This document shows positions 35,720-45,600 of a stretch of DNA of 64,000 bases, piece by piece (positions within the stretch are counted from its first letter, which is position 1; each line of letters starts with the position of its first letter). Made by a program: the position numbers and the translations under genes. The notes under the pieces were generated by a model, which worked only from the letters and a program-made list of their open reading frames with translations, searched no databases and was not told the origin of the DNA. The stretch comes from Chitinophagaceae bacterium (lineage in GTDB: Bacteria; Bacteroidota; Bacteroidia; Chitinophagales; UBA10324), in NCBI GenBank assembly GCA_016704325.1, contig JADJAG010000006.1:186001-250000 (forward strand), in the 5' to 3' direction.

Positions 35720-36125
35720 TTTGGAGCCAAGAGCCAGGATCCAAGACTTAAGATCCAAGACTTAAGACTTTAGGACTTAAGACTTAATCATTCAAATTAA
35801 GAAAACGGGAACTCCCGAGATCATGGGTGTACGTCAAATTGGAGATAGATTATTGGGTGTTGAAATTGAGTACTGAGTATTGAGTACTGAGTATTGAGCA
35901 CTGAGTATTGAGTTGAGTAAGTGAGTAAAGTAGCGTAGTGATTACAGAATGGCAAGTATTCGGCATCGCCGCAGCAATTTAACCATTTAACCATTTAGTC
36001 ATTTAGCCATATTAAGTATTTGAGTAAGTGAGTAAAGTAACGTAGTGATTACAGAATAGCAAGTGATCGGCTTCGCCGCAACAATTTAACCATTTAGCAA
36101 TTTAACAATTTAACAACCAACTCAC
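35720..36125. repeat. Repeat-filled gap with an ~80-bp direct repeat
   Basis: No gene is present. About 35725-35790 is an agacttaagatccaagactt tandem. Bases 35824-35842 are a dispersed gggtgtacgtcaaattgg copy. About 35866-35912 is a tattgagtactgag tandem (about 14 bp). Two ~80-bp copies start at 35914 and 36015 (gagtaagtgagtaaagta, then cgtagtgattacagaat, then cggc.tcgccgc, then caatttaaccattta). They differ at only a few bases. Confidence 0.8.
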
Positions 36126-36145
36126 CAACCATTGCTTGACAAGCT
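36126..36145 (+). repeat. Left arm of a perfect 20-bp inverted repeat
   Basis: caaccattgcttgacaagct; its exact complement lies at 38258-38277. The pair frames the MATE and DinB-like genes, 2,152 bp end to end. Confidence 0.85.
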
Positions 36146-36163
36146 CATTTATGTCAGCGCTTT

Positions 36164-37504
36164 ATGTCACCGCCTCATCAGTACACCTCTTACCGGAATA
36201 TTTTTTCCATTGCCTGGCCCATCATGCTGGGATCGTTGGGGCAAAATCTCATCTATCTCGTTGATACATCTTTCATCGGCCGGATAGGAGAGATAGAGTT
36301 GGGGGCGAGTGCAATCGGCGGCATCTATTATTTTCTGCTTTTCAATATCGGGTATGCCATGAATATCGGCATGCAGGTAATGGTGGCAAGACGGAAAGGA
36401 GAAGGCAAGCAGTCATCCATCGGAGAAGTGCTGGACCATCAGTTGAGACTGATTGTGTTGCTTGGCGCGGCAGAGTTTATTTTAATGCAATACTTATCAG
36501 GAGGTATCCTGGCAGCTATCATAGATTCAAAAGAAGTATTGGAAAAGACCAATACATTTCTGCATTACCGGTCCTATGGAATTTTATTTGGTTTGCTAAA
36601 CTCCTGCTTCATGTCGTTTTTCATCGGCATTGGTAATACACGTGTTACCGTCTGGACAACCGGAGTAATGGTGACGATGAATATCCTGTTTCTCTACTGT
36701 CTTGTATTTGGCAACTGGGGTTTCCCGGCCATGGGCATTGGTGGCGCAGGATTGGCATCTGCAATTGCTGAAGCTACTGTTACGCTGGTATTCATCCTGT
36801 TTTTTATTGTGAAAAAATTCAGGAAGGACTATCACCTGTTTCAGTTTGCTAAAGTGAAGTTCAATCTGATCATCAGCATGCTGAACCTTTCCACTCCATT
36901 GATATTTCAGCAGATCATCAGCGTGGGTTCATGGTGGTTATTTTTTATTTCTATCGAACATTTAGGTGAACATTCGCTGGCCATCTCTAATTTGGTTAGA
37001 AGTATTTATACTTTTTACGGTATTCCGGTCTGGGCATTGGCCTCAACAGTGAATGCAATGACGAGTAACCTCATTGGTCAGGGCAGGCATGCAGATGTTA
37101 TTCCGTTGATCAGGCGCGTAGCTAATATCAGCATTGGCTTTGCCGCACTTTTCAGTTTTTTCATTAACTTTTTTCCTGCCCTGATGCTTTCTGTTTATAC
37201 CAACGACCAGGTATTGATACTTGATAGTGTTCCAACGCTTCGCACGCTTACACTTGCCATCGTGCTTTTCTCCATTGCCATATTGACCATTTTTGCTGTA
37301 AGCGGCACCGGAGCAACCAAAGTTTCATTACTCATTGAAGTGATAGCGATAGTAATGTATGTGGCGTATACGCTTATAGCAGCAGTCGTATTACACTGGA
37401 GCCTGCCGGCGATCTGGCTTGCAGAATCATTGTATTGGCTGGTAACTTTCCTGATGTGTGGCTGGTACCTGAAAAATGGTAAATGGATGGAAAAGAAGCT
37501 ATAG
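36164..37504 (+). CDS. MATE family efflux transporter
   Basis: A 446-residue protein with 12 predicted membrane helices. Its N-terminus (SIAWPIMLGSLGQNLIYLVD then TSFIGRIG) and the internal repeat pattern (IFQQIISVGSWWLFFISIEH and ALAISNL-type helix 7-8 region) are MATE marks. It should expel cationic drugs or toxins using Na+ or H+. Its start lies 18 bp inside the left arm of the 20-bp inverted repeat. The genes between the arms (this and the DinB-like gene) converge. Confidence 0.9.
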   Translation: MSPPHQYTSYRNIFSIAWPIMLGSLGQNLIYLVDTSFIGRIGEIELGASAIGGIYYFLLFNIGYAMNIGMQVMVARRKGEGKQSSIGEVLDHQLRLIVLLGAAEFILMQYLSGGILAAIIDSKEVLEKTNTFLHYRSYGILFGLLNSCFMSFFIGIGNTRVTVWTTGVMVTMNILFLYCLVFGNWGFPAMGIGGAGLASAIAEATVTLVFILFFIVKKFRKDYHLFQFAKVKFNLIISMLNLSTPLIFQQIISVGSWWLFFISIEHLGEHSLAISNLVRSIYTFYGIPVWALASTVNAMTSNLIGQGRHADVIPLIRRVANISIGFAALFSFFINFFPALMLSVYTNDQVLILDSVPTLRTLTLAIVLFSIAILTIFAVSGTGATKVSLLIEVIAIVMYVAYTLIAAVVLHWSLPAIWLAESLYWLVTFLMCGWYLKNGKWMEKKL

Positions 37505-37671
37505 CAAGTATTCTTTCATTTAAAAAAATAATACTAATGCTATCTAAAGCTACTGTTGATAAAGAGAATATTCAAATTTACACTTGCTGCTAATCCAATT
37601 TTAAAATGACATCAATACCGATTTTGAAATAATCTGAAGTAACTTACTTCAATCGAGATTGATCTTACAGC

Positions 37672-38163
37672 CTACCTTCTTTTCTCTAATTTCTCAATTC
37701 CATCCTGAATGCTTACCGGTGCTTCAAGCAACCTTCGGTGATAGTTGATTTGCCCGATATGATACTGCAGGTGTCCAAATAATTGAATGAGTCGCTCCAC
37801 CGTAATCTTAGCCGGTTTGCCGTCTTTCAATGGGTATTCCCCGAGTAACTGTTCTTGTGTGAGTTGACTGATCGTGGTTTTAATGCTGTAGGCGAGTTCA
37901 TCAACCTCTTTCATTATGGCAGAAGTCGGCACATTTCTGTCGTTGAACTCTGCTTCCCGGTTCCTGATAAAGCCGCTATTACCCAAAGTTGCACCAATAA
38001 AATGACGCAGGTTTCCGATCAGGTGCAAGGCAAGCGTGCCCCCCGAATTCTTAATATCTCCTTTCAGTTTCCAGAGATCTTCTTTATGGGTGTAGCTGTT
38101 GATTTCATTTTTTAATTGTATCAAGGCGCCTTCAAACTGATTCGCAAGGTACTGCTGTAGCAT
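37672..38163 (-). CDS. DinB-like (DUF1572-type) four-helix protein
   Basis: A 163-residue, all-helical protein. Histidines placed like the DinB metal site occur in NSGGTLALHLIGNLRHFIG (about 41-58) and FGHLQYHIGQINYHRR (about 130-145). DinB-superfamily proteins act as metal-dependent thiol transferases or have unknown roles; the substrate is not predictable. It is transcribed towards the MATE gene. Confidence 0.8.
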   Translation of the reverse strand: MLQQYLANQFEGALIQLKNEINSYTHKEDLWKLKGDIKNSGGTLALHLIGNLRHFIGATLGNSGFIRNREAEFNDRNVPTSAIMKEVDELAYSIKTTISQLTQEQLLGEYPLKDGKPAKITVERLIQLFGHLQYHIGQINYHRRLLEAPVSIQDGIEKLEKRR

Positions 38164-38237
38164 AGTAATTAAGATTGTGAAGCATAAAAATACAAGTTAG
38201 GTTAAATTCCACGAAACCGATTTAATTCTATCTTAGC

Positions 38238-38395
38238 GGGGGTACGGCAAATTGTTTAGCTTGTCAAGCAATGGTTGATGTGCCGCCAGCCATGTAATGT
38301 CAATTGAACATTGGATATTGAATATTAAGTGTTGAAAATTTTCAATATTCACCACTCAATTTTCAATATCCAATTTGTCGCACACTATCTTAGCA
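38238..38395. repeat. Dispersed repeat pair with AT-rich imperfect palindrome
   Basis: gggggtacggcaaattg (38238-38254) and ccaatttgtcgcacac (38370-38385) are opposed copies of the family also seen near 250, 785, 18915 and 35824. Between them lie an inverted attggatattgaatatt/ttcaatatccaat pair and the right arm of the 20-bp inverted repeat. Confidence 0.65.
38258..38277 (-). repeat. Right arm of the perfect 20-bp inverted repeat
   Basis: Exact complement of 36126-36145. Confidence 0.85.
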
Positions 38396-38471
38396 GGGAT
38401 GAGAGAATTACATTTTTCACAAAACGCAATAGCCAACATAGATCATGTAACAAGTAAGCACATTAAATTAC

Positions 38472-38504
38472 TTTGCATGCTATGCATAACACCAAGTACA
38501 TTTG
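38472..38504 (+). promoter_or_regulatory. Promoter of the acyl-CoA carboxylase gene
   Basis: TTTG (38472-38475), 21 bp, TACATTTG (38497-38504): a full match to the Bacteroidota consensus. It predicts a start of transcription near 38510, about 50 bases before the ATG. Confidence 0.65.
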
Positions 38505-38561
38505 TCATAGGTCGATTGGATAACCATTGTAAACATAAAAGCCAAAATAAAATAACCTGAT

Positions 38562-40106
38562 ATGACTGCAGCTAAGTTTGAAGTGCTGGAAGAAAAAATT
38601 GCCAAAGCCAAAGAAGGCGGCGGACTAAAAAGAATTGAAGATCAGCATAAGAAGGGCAAGTTGACCGCCCGTGAACGCATTCAGTTGTTGCTGGATGAAG
38701 GATCTTTCGAAGAGACCGGCATGTTTGTTACGCACCGTTCCACCGATTTTGGTATGCAGAAGGACGTTTACCTTGGTGATGGTGTAATAACAGGCTATGG
38801 TACCGTAAATGGCAGGATGGTATATGTTTACTCGCAGGACTTCACAGTCTTCGGTGGATCTCTTTCTGAAACGCATGCCGCCAAGATTGTACGTATTATG
38901 GATATGGCTATGAAGAATGGCGTGCCTATAGTTGGATTGAATGATAGTGGTGGTGCGCGCATACAGGAAGGGGTGGTATCGCTGGGCGGCTATGCAGATA
39001 TCTTTTACCGCAATACGCAGGCTTCCGGGGTAGTGCCGCAGATATCTGCCATCATGGGTCCTTGTGCTGGTGGAGCCGTGTATTCACCGGCTATCACTGA
39101 TTTTGTGCTGATGGTAGAAAATTCTTCTTACATGTTTGTTACCGGTCCTAATGTAGTAAAAACAGTAACCCATGAAGAAGTTTCTTTTGAAGAATTAGGA
39201 GGTGCCATAACACATGCTACCAAGTCCGGCGTCACACACTTCACTTCACATAATGAGGCCGACTGTATTCAGAAAATCAAAAGCATACTTTCCTACCTTC
39301 CTCAGAATTGTGAGGATACGGCTCCCGTTTATGCATACACTTCAGAAGATGAATTGCGGCCAAAGCTGAACAGTATTATTCCTGAGAATCCCAACAAACC
39401 ATATGATATGAAGGAGGTGATTACGGGACTGGTAGATGAAGGAAGCTTCCTGGAAGTTCACGAACAGTTTGCTGAAAATATGGTAGTGGGGTTTGCCAGG
39501 TTAGGAGGAAGAAGTATTGGCATTGTGGCCAATCAACCTGCTGTGCTTGCAGGTGTACTCGATATTAAAGCTTCTTCCAAAGGTGCCCGATTTGTGCGTA
39601 CCTGCGATTCCTTTAATGTACCCTTGCTGGTGCTCGAAGATGTTCCGGGTTTTATGCCGGGAACTGACCAGGAATGGAATGGAATTATCAGTAATGGGGC
39701 GAAGTTGCTTTATGCATTTTGTGAGGCAACGGTTCCTCGTGTAACGGTTATCACGAGAAAGGCATATGGCGGTGCTTATGATGTAATGAATTCGAAACAT
39801 ATCGGTGCAGATATGAATTATGCCTGGCCTGCTGCTGAGATTGCCGTCATGGGTGCCAAGGGTGCTGCAGAGATTATCTTTCGAAAAGAGATTAGTGCCG
39901 CTGCTGATAAAGAGCAAAAGCTGGAAGAGAAAGTTGCAGAATACTCAGAGAAATTTGCCAATCCATATGGTGCTGCCGCTCATGGTTACATTGATGAAGT
40001 AATCAGACCGGAAGAAACCAGGAAGAAGTTGATCAGAGCCTTTTCATTGCTGGAAAACAAGGTGGATAAGCGGCCGCGTAAGAAGCATGGGAATATTCCG
40101 TTGTAG
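38562..40106 (+). CDS. Acyl-CoA (propionyl-CoA type) carboxylase beta subunit
   Basis: A 514-residue carboxyltransferase of the PccB family. Two crotonase-like halves are visible; marks are GLKRIEDQHKKGKLTARER, GLNDSGGARIQEGV, GPCAGGAVYSP, EDVPGFMPGTDQEWNGII, ITRKAYGGAYDVM and the end KRPRKKHGNIPL. It transfers carboxyl from biotin to propionyl-CoA (or acetyl-CoA, or another acyl-CoA). The biotin carboxylase/carrier subunit is not in the window. It is monocistronic, with a good promoter (38472-38504) and a composite repeat downstream. Confidence 0.95.
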   Translation: MTAAKFEVLEEKIAKAKEGGGLKRIEDQHKKGKLTARERIQLLLDEGSFEETGMFVTHRSTDFGMQKDVYLGDGVITGYGTVNGRMVYVYSQDFTVFGGSLSETHAAKIVRIMDMAMKNGVPIVGLNDSGGARIQEGVVSLGGYADIFYRNTQASGVVPQISAIMGPCAGGAVYSPAITDFVLMVENSSYMFVTGPNVVKTVTHEEVSFEELGGAITHATKSGVTHFTSHNEADCIQKIKSILSYLPQNCEDTAPVYAYTSEDELRPKLNSIIPENPNKPYDMKEVITGLVDEGSFLEVHEQFAENMVVGFARLGGRSIGIVANQPAVLAGVLDIKASSKGARFVRTCDSFNVPLLVLEDVPGFMPGTDQEWNGIISNGAKLLYAFCEATVPRVTVITRKAYGGAYDVMNSKHIGADMNYAWPAAEIAVMGAKGAAEIIFRKEISAAADKEQKLEEKVAEYSEKFANPYGAAAHGYIDEVIRPEETRKKLIRAFSLLENKVDKRPRKKHGNIPL

Positions 40107-40114
40107 GGAGGGTT

Positions 40115-40316
40115 GGGAGGTTGAATTGTTGAATTGTTAAATTGTTAATGGTTGAATTGTTAAATTGTTAAACTGTTAACTGTTGAATGGTTGAATGGTT
40201 GAATGGTTGAATGGTTGAATGGCTTTGGTCAAACTGAGAAAGTTATTACTTCCGACTGACTACTTCCGACTTCCGACTAATTACTTCCGACTAACTACTT
40301 CCGACTAATTGCCGTA
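40115..40316. repeat. Composite repeat, reversed copy of 4245-4448
   Basis: A ttgaattgttaaattgtt tandem runs into five ttgaatgg units (about 40185-40222), a linker (ggctttggtcaaactgag onward), then a cttccgactaattacttc tandem. The order and the linker are the reverse complement of the element at 4245-4448. Confidence 0.85.
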
Positions 40317-40328
40317 AACATGAACTGA

Positions 40329-41213
40329 ATGCCTGAAAACATATATGCTCTGCTGAAGCGAATACTGAATCCATTCATTTTTGGAAATATCATTATTGCA
40401 TTATGTGCTTTTTCGCTTTTTCTTGAAACCTACCTGTTACTGGGCGTACCTTTAAAGGTGGATGGGCTTTCGTTGCTGGTTTTTTTTGCTACGCTGTCAT
40501 TATACAATTTGCACCGTTTGCTTAATTATAAACGCATACGGCCGGAAGATTATGGAATTATTACCGGCTGGTCAGCGAAGCACCGGTTTACCATACTCAT
40601 GTTAGCGATTATTGGTGCCGGTGGTGTAGCATTTTTTGTTTTTCAAACCACTTTGCCTGTCTTTGCAGTTTTGACGGCATTAGCTGTTACTTCGGTATTG
40701 TATGAACTTCCGCTGATTCGATATGGGAAAAAATTACACCGGTTAAGAAATCTTTGGATGTACAAGTCACTGATGATTGTGCTTGCCTGGTCCATAACAA
40801 CTGCTTTATTACCTGCAGTTAATTCAGGAATTCCGCTGACAGATTATGGTGTCATACTGATTATACTGGAGCGGGTATTATTTATTTTTTTGATTGCCGT
40901 TTGTTTTGATGCCCGCGATACAGAATTTGATAAAAAGGACGAATTGAAAACCATCCCAATCCGTTATGGGATGGTATTTACACAAAAATTATACAAGATT
41001 ATCAGCATCCTGTTTGCACTGGTTTGCAGTGTTCATTATTTTCTGCTCGAGCAACGTATTGGAGTAGGGATGGCCATGCTGCTATCAGCTTCTGTTACTT
41101 ACTTTGTTATTTCAAGAACTAATCCACGCAGGTCAGACTACTATTATCTTTTCGTGGTTGATGGTATGTTGGTGTTGCAGTTTTTGCTGGTAGCCCTGCT
41201 TCATGCTTTTTGA
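40329..41213 (+). CDS. UbiA-like integral membrane protein
   Basis: A 294-residue protein with about eight or nine membrane helices. The loop CFDARDTEFDKKDELKTIP, which fits the second Asp-rich DxxxD motif of UbiA prenyltransferases, is clear. The first NxxxDxxxD motif is degenerate (LYNLHRLLNYKR), which puts prenyl-transfer activity in doubt. Family members attach prenyl chains to quinone or other aromatic rings. It may be a non-catalytic relative or act on a different substrate. The start at 40329 lies just past the composite repeat. Confidence 0.6.
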   Translation: MPENIYALLKRILNPFIFGNIIIALCAFSLFLETYLLLGVPLKVDGLSLLVFFATLSLYNLHRLLNYKRIRPEDYGIITGWSAKHRFTILMLAIIGAGGVAFFVFQTTLPVFAVLTALAVTSVLYELPLIRYGKKLHRLRNLWMYKSLMIVLAWSITTALLPAVNSGIPLTDYGVILIILERVLFIFLIAVCFDARDTEFDKKDELKTIPIRYGMVFTQKLYKIISILFALVCSVHYFLLEQRIGVGMAMLLSASVTYFVISRTNPRRSDYYYLFVVDGMLVLQFLLVALLHAF

Positions 41214-41312
41214 TACCGGATCAATACCGGTAAATAAATAACAATCGAAATGGCTTTGCTATTTTCTTTTCTCAAAAGTTGTAACTGTACCTTGCACTTT
41301 TAATTTGCACAG

Positions 41313-41567
41313 ATGAGTACGAATGATATACTGGGTTTAATTGCGGGCGCTTTGACGTCAATATCTTTCCTTCCACAAGTAATCAAAACCTGGCGTTCCG
41401 GATCTGCCAGGGATCTTTCGCTGAGTATGTTTGGCATTTTTTCTTTGGGTGTTACCCTTTGGCTGATCTATGGCTTGATGGTAAACAGCATTCCGATCAT
41501 CGCAGCCAATACACTTACCCTGGCCTTATGCCTTGTGATACTCTATTTTAAATTGAAGTTTAAGTAG
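41313..41567 (+). CDS. SemiSWEET-type sugar transporter
   Basis: An 84-residue three-helix protein. The first helix carries the PQ-loop region IAGALTSISFLPQVIKTWRS and the third NSIPIIAANTLTLALCLVIL. The length and order match bacterial SemiSWEETs, which dimerise to move sugars across the membrane. Its last 8 bp overlap the 3' end of the opposite-strand thioesterase gene. Confidence 0.9.
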   Translation: MSTNDILGLIAGALTSISFLPQVIKTWRSGSARDLSLSMFGIFSLGVTLWLIYGLMVNSIPIIAANTLTLALCLVILYFKLKFK

Positions 41568-41994
41568 CGGGTTTCTTGTGCTCGAGGATGGCATTGGTGA
41601 TTCTGCTGATGCATACTAATTGTTCCGCTTCATTGTAAATACGGATTTCCCATACCTGCGTACTTCGTCCAAGGTGTATTGGCTTCGTGATTCCGGTTAC
41701 GAATCCTTCTTTTGCTGTTTTAATATGGTTGGCATTAATTTCTAATCCAACAACGGTTTGTTTTTCAGGATCAACGCATAATACAGAAGCAACACTGCCT
41801 AAAGATTCTGCCAGGGCAACAGAGGCTCCTCCGTGCAGCAATCCCATTGGTTGTTTAGTACGATTATCAACGGGCATGGTGGCCTTGATGTAATCATCAC
41901 CAATTTCTGTGAATTGAATGCCAATATGCTGTTGCATCGTGTTTTGATGCCAATCATTTAATGATTGCAGGTCGATGGGTTTTTTCCAGATCAT
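41560..41994 (-). CDS. Hotdog-fold thioesterase (PaaI/YdiI-like)
   Basis: A 144-residue single hotdog protein. MGLLHGGASVALAESLGS holds the catalytic-type Glu of the YdiI/EntH/MenI group, followed by GLEINANHIKTAKEG and ending RITNAIL. It could hydrolyse an aromatic or short-chain acyl-CoA such as 1,4-dihydroxy-2-naphthoyl-CoA, but specificity in this group is broad. It is encoded tail to tail with SemiSWEET (8-bp overlap). Confidence 0.87.
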   Translation of the reverse strand: MIWKKPIDLQSLNDWHQNTMQQHIGIQFTEIGDDYIKATMPVDNRTKQPMGLLHGGASVALAESLGSVASVLCVDPEKQTVVGLEINANHIKTAKEGFVTGITKPIHLGRSTQVWEIRIYNEAEQLVCISRITNAILEHKKPAT

Positions 41995-42047
41995 TTGTCA
42001 GTGTTCGTTTTTATGATTCTTGCGGCAATTTTTTTGGCTTGATATCA

Positions 42048-42476
42048 CTATTCCTCAGCGGAAGGAAGCGTACCTTGCGCCTCATTCAATTCGTTCGCGG
42101 CAGTGTGTTCCGTTTTCATTTTGCTTTTTGAATGAAGGCTGTATTTCTTCTGCTTTTTATAGAGGATGTAAACGGTTACAAACATGCCGATACCTGCCGC
42201 CAGTGTAGCATATTGAATATATGTTTTGCCTTCATCAATATATACATAGGTGGTAAATAACAGGGCCAATCCTTCAAAAAAGTGAACGAGCATCTGCAGA
42301 TAAGGGCTGTGCACCCGCTGTCTTTTTTCATAATAGACATATCCAAAAATGGCGAGTCCAAAAAGCAGTATAATGCTTCCCGTAACCGGATAATGGTCTG
42401 TAATTTTTGCATAGCCTTTCAATACCAGCACGAAACCTGTCAGCAGATGCGCAATGGTGCCAAACCTTTTATACAT
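42048..42476 (-). CDS. Small four-helix membrane protein, function unknown
   Basis: 142 residues with four predicted membrane helices (about 7-22, 31-48, 62-80, 86-105) and a polar tail. No recognisable family. It is probably an inner-membrane protein. It stands between the thioesterase gene, 53 bp downstream on the same strand, and the giant surface protein gene. Confidence 0.7.
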   Translation of the reverse strand: MYKRFGTIAHLLTGFVLVLKGYAKITDHYPVTGSIILLFGLAIFGYVYYEKRQRVHSPYLQMLVHFFEGLALLFTTYVYIDEGKTYIQYATLAAGIGMFVTVYILYKKQKKYSLHSKSKMKTEHTAANELNEAQGTLPSAEE

Positions 42477-42556
42477 GGGTTAACAGTGGGTTCAACTTCA
42501 TGCTAAAGTAGTAATAATATACAGGTGCACGGGGTTTTCTTCTGCAGCAGCAAGCA

Positions 42557-42593
42557 CAAAAAATCCGGAACTGATTGCTCAATTCCGGATTTT
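42557..42593 (-). terminator. Terminator of the giant-protein operon
   Basis: aaaatccggaa and attccggatttt form an 11-12-bp stem. On the minus strand it is followed by a T run, about 20 bp beyond the stop of the giant gene. Confidence 0.8.
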
Positions 42594-42613
42594 AATAAAG
42601 GGTGCTGAAAATA

Positions 42614-45600
42614 TTATTCCGCTATCACCAGTTTTTTAGTGAAGGTTACCTCATTCACCATGATGCGGAGCATGAATACGCCTTTTTGATAATCGGGTAA
42701 TTCAATTTCTTTCCACAAGATACCATCGGTCAGGGTCACCTTTTCTTCATAGATCGTCTGTCCAATCAGGTTGGTGATTTGCAGTATGGCAGTTTCATTT
42801 TGCTTTGAACCAAGGGAAAGATCGATAATAAAGTGGCCATCGTTAGGATTGGGATATACTTCAAAAACGGCAACTCCATTCGCCGGATCAAGCATGTTAT
42901 CCTGCTTAAGCGCAGCAGTAGTGAACCGGTCGAGCGGTGAGAATACCGTTTTTTCAGAAGGACAGATGCTGCGCACTTTCCATTTATACTCAGTGGACGG
43001 ATTCAGTCCGGTGATCAGTATGGAAGTGGAAGGTGCAAGCGTACTCTTCGGATACCAGGTAGTATTAGGTGTAGCGAGTCCGTATTGAATTTTATACTTA
43101 ACCACACCCGGTACCGGATTCCAGCTTACCAATGCACTTGTCGTGCTGATAAATGAATGAGTGAGCCCTGTCGGAATTTGGCAAGGCCCTTCATCAATCT
43201 GACCATCACAGTTATCATCGATGCCGTTAGCAATTTCTACAGCATTCGGATTTACTGCAGCATCGGAATCGTTACAGTCTGTGCTATCCGTTGTATAGCC
43301 TGCAACCGGTGCACAGGATTGTATGCTGCTGTCTGCATTTCCATAGGCATCCTGATCAGCATCGCGGAAATAGGTAAATAACGGTAACACAACCACTGAA
43401 ATGGTTTGCGTGGAAGCAATCGTATCACAAAATGTTTGTTCTGTAACGAAGTATGATCCGGCAGTATTTATCGAAATGGAATTTCCGGTACTACCATTAT
43501 TCCATACATATTCACTTCCTACCTGCGGATTGTCTACACTGAGTGTGGTATAATCATTCGCACAAATGGTATCATTAGAGACCGTGAATGAAGGAGGTAT
43601 GGCATCAAAGTGAACGGGGAAGGTATAGACTCTGCCACTTCTTCCTGTGATGTAAGCCATGCAACCATGTGCCGTGATACTCAGCAGATCATCGCTATTG
43701 CCGATGCTCCAGGGTACCCAGGTCATTCCACAGTCAGATGTGGTAAGAACAATACCATGATGACCCACACAAATCATATGTAATGAGTCTATCACTATTA
43801 CACCGGTGAGATCATACGTTGTTCCGGAATTGCAGGCATGCCAGGAGTTACCGGCATCGTTGCTGATGGAGATGGTTCCGTTTACGCCAACGGAACAACC
43901 TACTCCGCCATATCCGCCACCATGGAATCCACCTCCGGGACAAGTACAACCAAATGCTATAGCATACAAGTCATAGAGTACACCGGAGTTTACGGCAATC
44001 CATCCGATGCCGGGTTGGTAGCGGCAGATAATGCCATTGTATCCGACAGTCCATAAATAGCCATTCCAGAAATTCACGCCATAGAATGTATTGGTAACTA
44101 CAGGAGAAATATTACTCCAAAGAATACCATTCCAGAACCAAACCTGTCCATTAGTTCCCACAGCGTAACCGTTATTGGGATTGCTGAAGTAAATATTCTT
44201 TATGTCACAACCGCAGGGGATCATATAGGTGATCCAGCCGCCGGGTGTGCCGGTATAGTTTACTGCAGTAAAGCCACCATTGCCCGCAATCCAGATGGCA
44301 CTGTTTCCCTGTGTGCCGGTATAACTCACTCCATTCAGGTGACAGGTACAAGGTAATCCCAGCGACAACCAGGTAGTGCCTCCATCTGTAGTAGAATAAA
44401 CTTCTCCGTTAGGCTGAACAACGCATCCATGCAATGCGGAAATGAAAGAAGCATTATTTACATCAACAGAAGAATACGAACCAAATGCCGTAACACTGTG
44501 TGCAAAGATGTTCCAGACCCTGATCATGCCGGAAGTGATAATGGAGTCTGTACAACCCTCCTCATTGGTCACCACAAGTTTCACCGTATAGAAATTCGGC
44601 GCATTGGCTAATGAATAGGTGTGAACAGGGTTGGCATCCGTTGAGGTGCTTCCATCGCCAAAGTCCCACAGGTAAGAAACAATGTTGCCGTTCGTATTAC
44701 TTGTGAAATAGACTGCTCCGCTTCCGGGAAGGAAACGTTCAATGCTATCAGCACTAAATCCATTCAGTGGTGAAGTGTTGGTCACAACTACCGGCTCAGA
44801 GGTAGCACTGCAGCCGGAACTATTCGTAACTGTTACAGAATAGCTTCCTGCACTGTTCACGACTATGAAGTCGGTTGTAGCACCATTGCTCCACAGGTAA
44901 CCGGCCGCGCTGCTCGAAGTGAGTGTTACTGTTCCGTTGCCGCAAAGATTGGTTGGGCCGTTTGCAGTGATCACCGGTATTTCCACGCCTTCCACAATTG
45001 TTAACGAATCAGAAATCAGTGAATCACAAAAAGTTTGTTCGGTCACGAAGTAATTTCCTCCTGTATTTACTGATATAGAATTGCCGGTGCTGCCATTACT
45101 CCATACATAGTCACTTCCAACTTTAGGATTGGTTACGCTTAATGTTGAATAACTGGTAGCGCAAACCGTATCAATAGAAGCAGTAAAAGATGGACGAATA
45201 GGATCAAAGTTTACAGGGAACGTGTATACCCTGCCACTTCTTCCGGTGATGTAAGCTAGACAACCATTCGCAGTAATGCTTAACAGATCATCTGTATTAC
45301 CAACACTCCATTGAACCCAGGTTAAACCACAGTCAGAAGTAGTGAGAATGATGCCATGGTGTCCAACACAAATCATGTGCAGGGAATCAATTACGATTAC
45401 ACCGGTAAGATCATATGTTGTTCCTGAAGTGCTCGGCTGCCATGAAACACCGGCATTATTGCTGATGGAGATGGTTCCATTGGCACCAACCGCACAACCC
45501 ACACCACCATAACCACCACCACTGAATCCACCACCCGGACAGGTACAACCAAATGCAATGGCATAAAGGTCATACACTACTCCGGAGTTTACCGCTACCC

